From an uncultured Eubacteriales bacterium (GTDB lineage: Bacteria > Bacillota > Clostridia > Oscillospirales > Oscillospiraceae): a stretch of 12,337 bases of DNA. Positions 12,300 through 12,337 of this stretch are shown here, one piece after another (positions within the stretch are counted from its first letter, which is position 1; the number at the start of each line of letters is the position of its first letter). The position numbers were made by a program, and so were the translations under genes. The stretch spans positions 1 through 12,337 of the forward strand of contig USGS01000050.1 of the NCBI GenBank assembly GCA_900554275.1. The letters are read 5' to 3'. The notes below the pieces were generated by a model. It did no database searches. It worked only from the letters and a program-made list of their open reading frames with translations, and was not told the DNA's origin.

Positions 12300-12337
12300 G
12301 CGATTATCAAATCGCGCCTTTGCCGCTTCGCGGCAAA
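12300..12337. repeat. Two short hairpins at the window edge
   Basis: GCGATT/AATCGC (12300-12315) and TTTGCCG/CGGCAAA (12319-12337, loop CTTCG). The second ends exactly at the window edge, so the cluster probably continues beyond it. Confidence 0.55.

Larger units (their letters stand above)
12018..12337. repeat. Gene-free hairpin cluster, probable dispersed intergenic repeat
   Basis: No gene is supported. The stretch holds at least six inverted repeats back to back: TTTGCC/GGCAAA at 12052-12069, TCCGCGC/GCGCGGA at 12077-12094, and the larger stems listed separately, with short spacers. A motif recurs three times: GACGGGTCACTTTTGCC (12041), GCGGATCACTTTTGGCC (12090) and GGCGGGTTACTTTC (12135). 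The first and third copies also share a preceding CCGT...CTCCG. This architecture resembles REP-like or MITE-like intergenic elements. Any dispersed nature is an inference, since only one copy is in the window and it is cut by the edge. Confidence 0.6.

Overview
The window is a GC-rich chromosomal segment of an endospore-forming Firmicute. The sigma-G gene, a YlmC/YmxH sporulation gene, a leucine T-box and consensus Gram-positive Shine-Dalgarno sites all point there. High GC, the NadD-YqeK fusion and the cysteine-rich YlmC suggest a gut clostridium of the Oscillospirales (Flavonifractor/Oscillibacter-like). This placement is an inference from protein content; no marker RNA is present.

Layout, read right to left because nearly everything is on the minus strand. 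(1) 12018-12337: gene-free, packed with perfect hairpins and a thrice-iterated motif, probably a dispersed intergenic repeat. (2) 11730-12017 (+): ylmC/ymxH. (3) 10820-11590 (-): sigG, divergent from ylmC and preceded by a sequence that fits a forespore sigma-F/sigma-G promoter. (4) 10537-10819: AT-rich gap with helically phased A-tracts. (5) 9832-10536 (-): tepA, a ClpP-like serine peptidase, closed by a clear intrinsic terminator. (6) 9700-2052 (-): a compact operon from a good vegetative promoter, smc - ftsY - rph - rdgB - yhbY - nadD/yqeK - rsfS. The last four junctions overlap, three of them by 4 bp (ATGA). (7) 1982-1687 (-): a promoter and leucine-specific T-box riboswitch. (8) 1646-1 (-): the first 548 codons of leuS, cut by the window edge.

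The operon joins chromosome compaction (Smc), membrane targeting of ribosomes (FtsY), RNA maturation and ribosome assembly (RNase PH, YhbY, RsfS) and nucleotide housekeeping (RdgB, NadD, YqeK). LeuS follows as a separately controlled unit that senses uncharged tRNA-Leu. The two sporulation genes and tepA lie upstream.

I found no phage, insertion sequence, CRISPR array, toxin-antitoxin pair, defence locus or convincing novel multigene system. The points most worth a second look are the NadD-YqeK fusion, the sigG promoter, the phased A-tracts upstream of tepA, and the hairpin cluster at the right edge.
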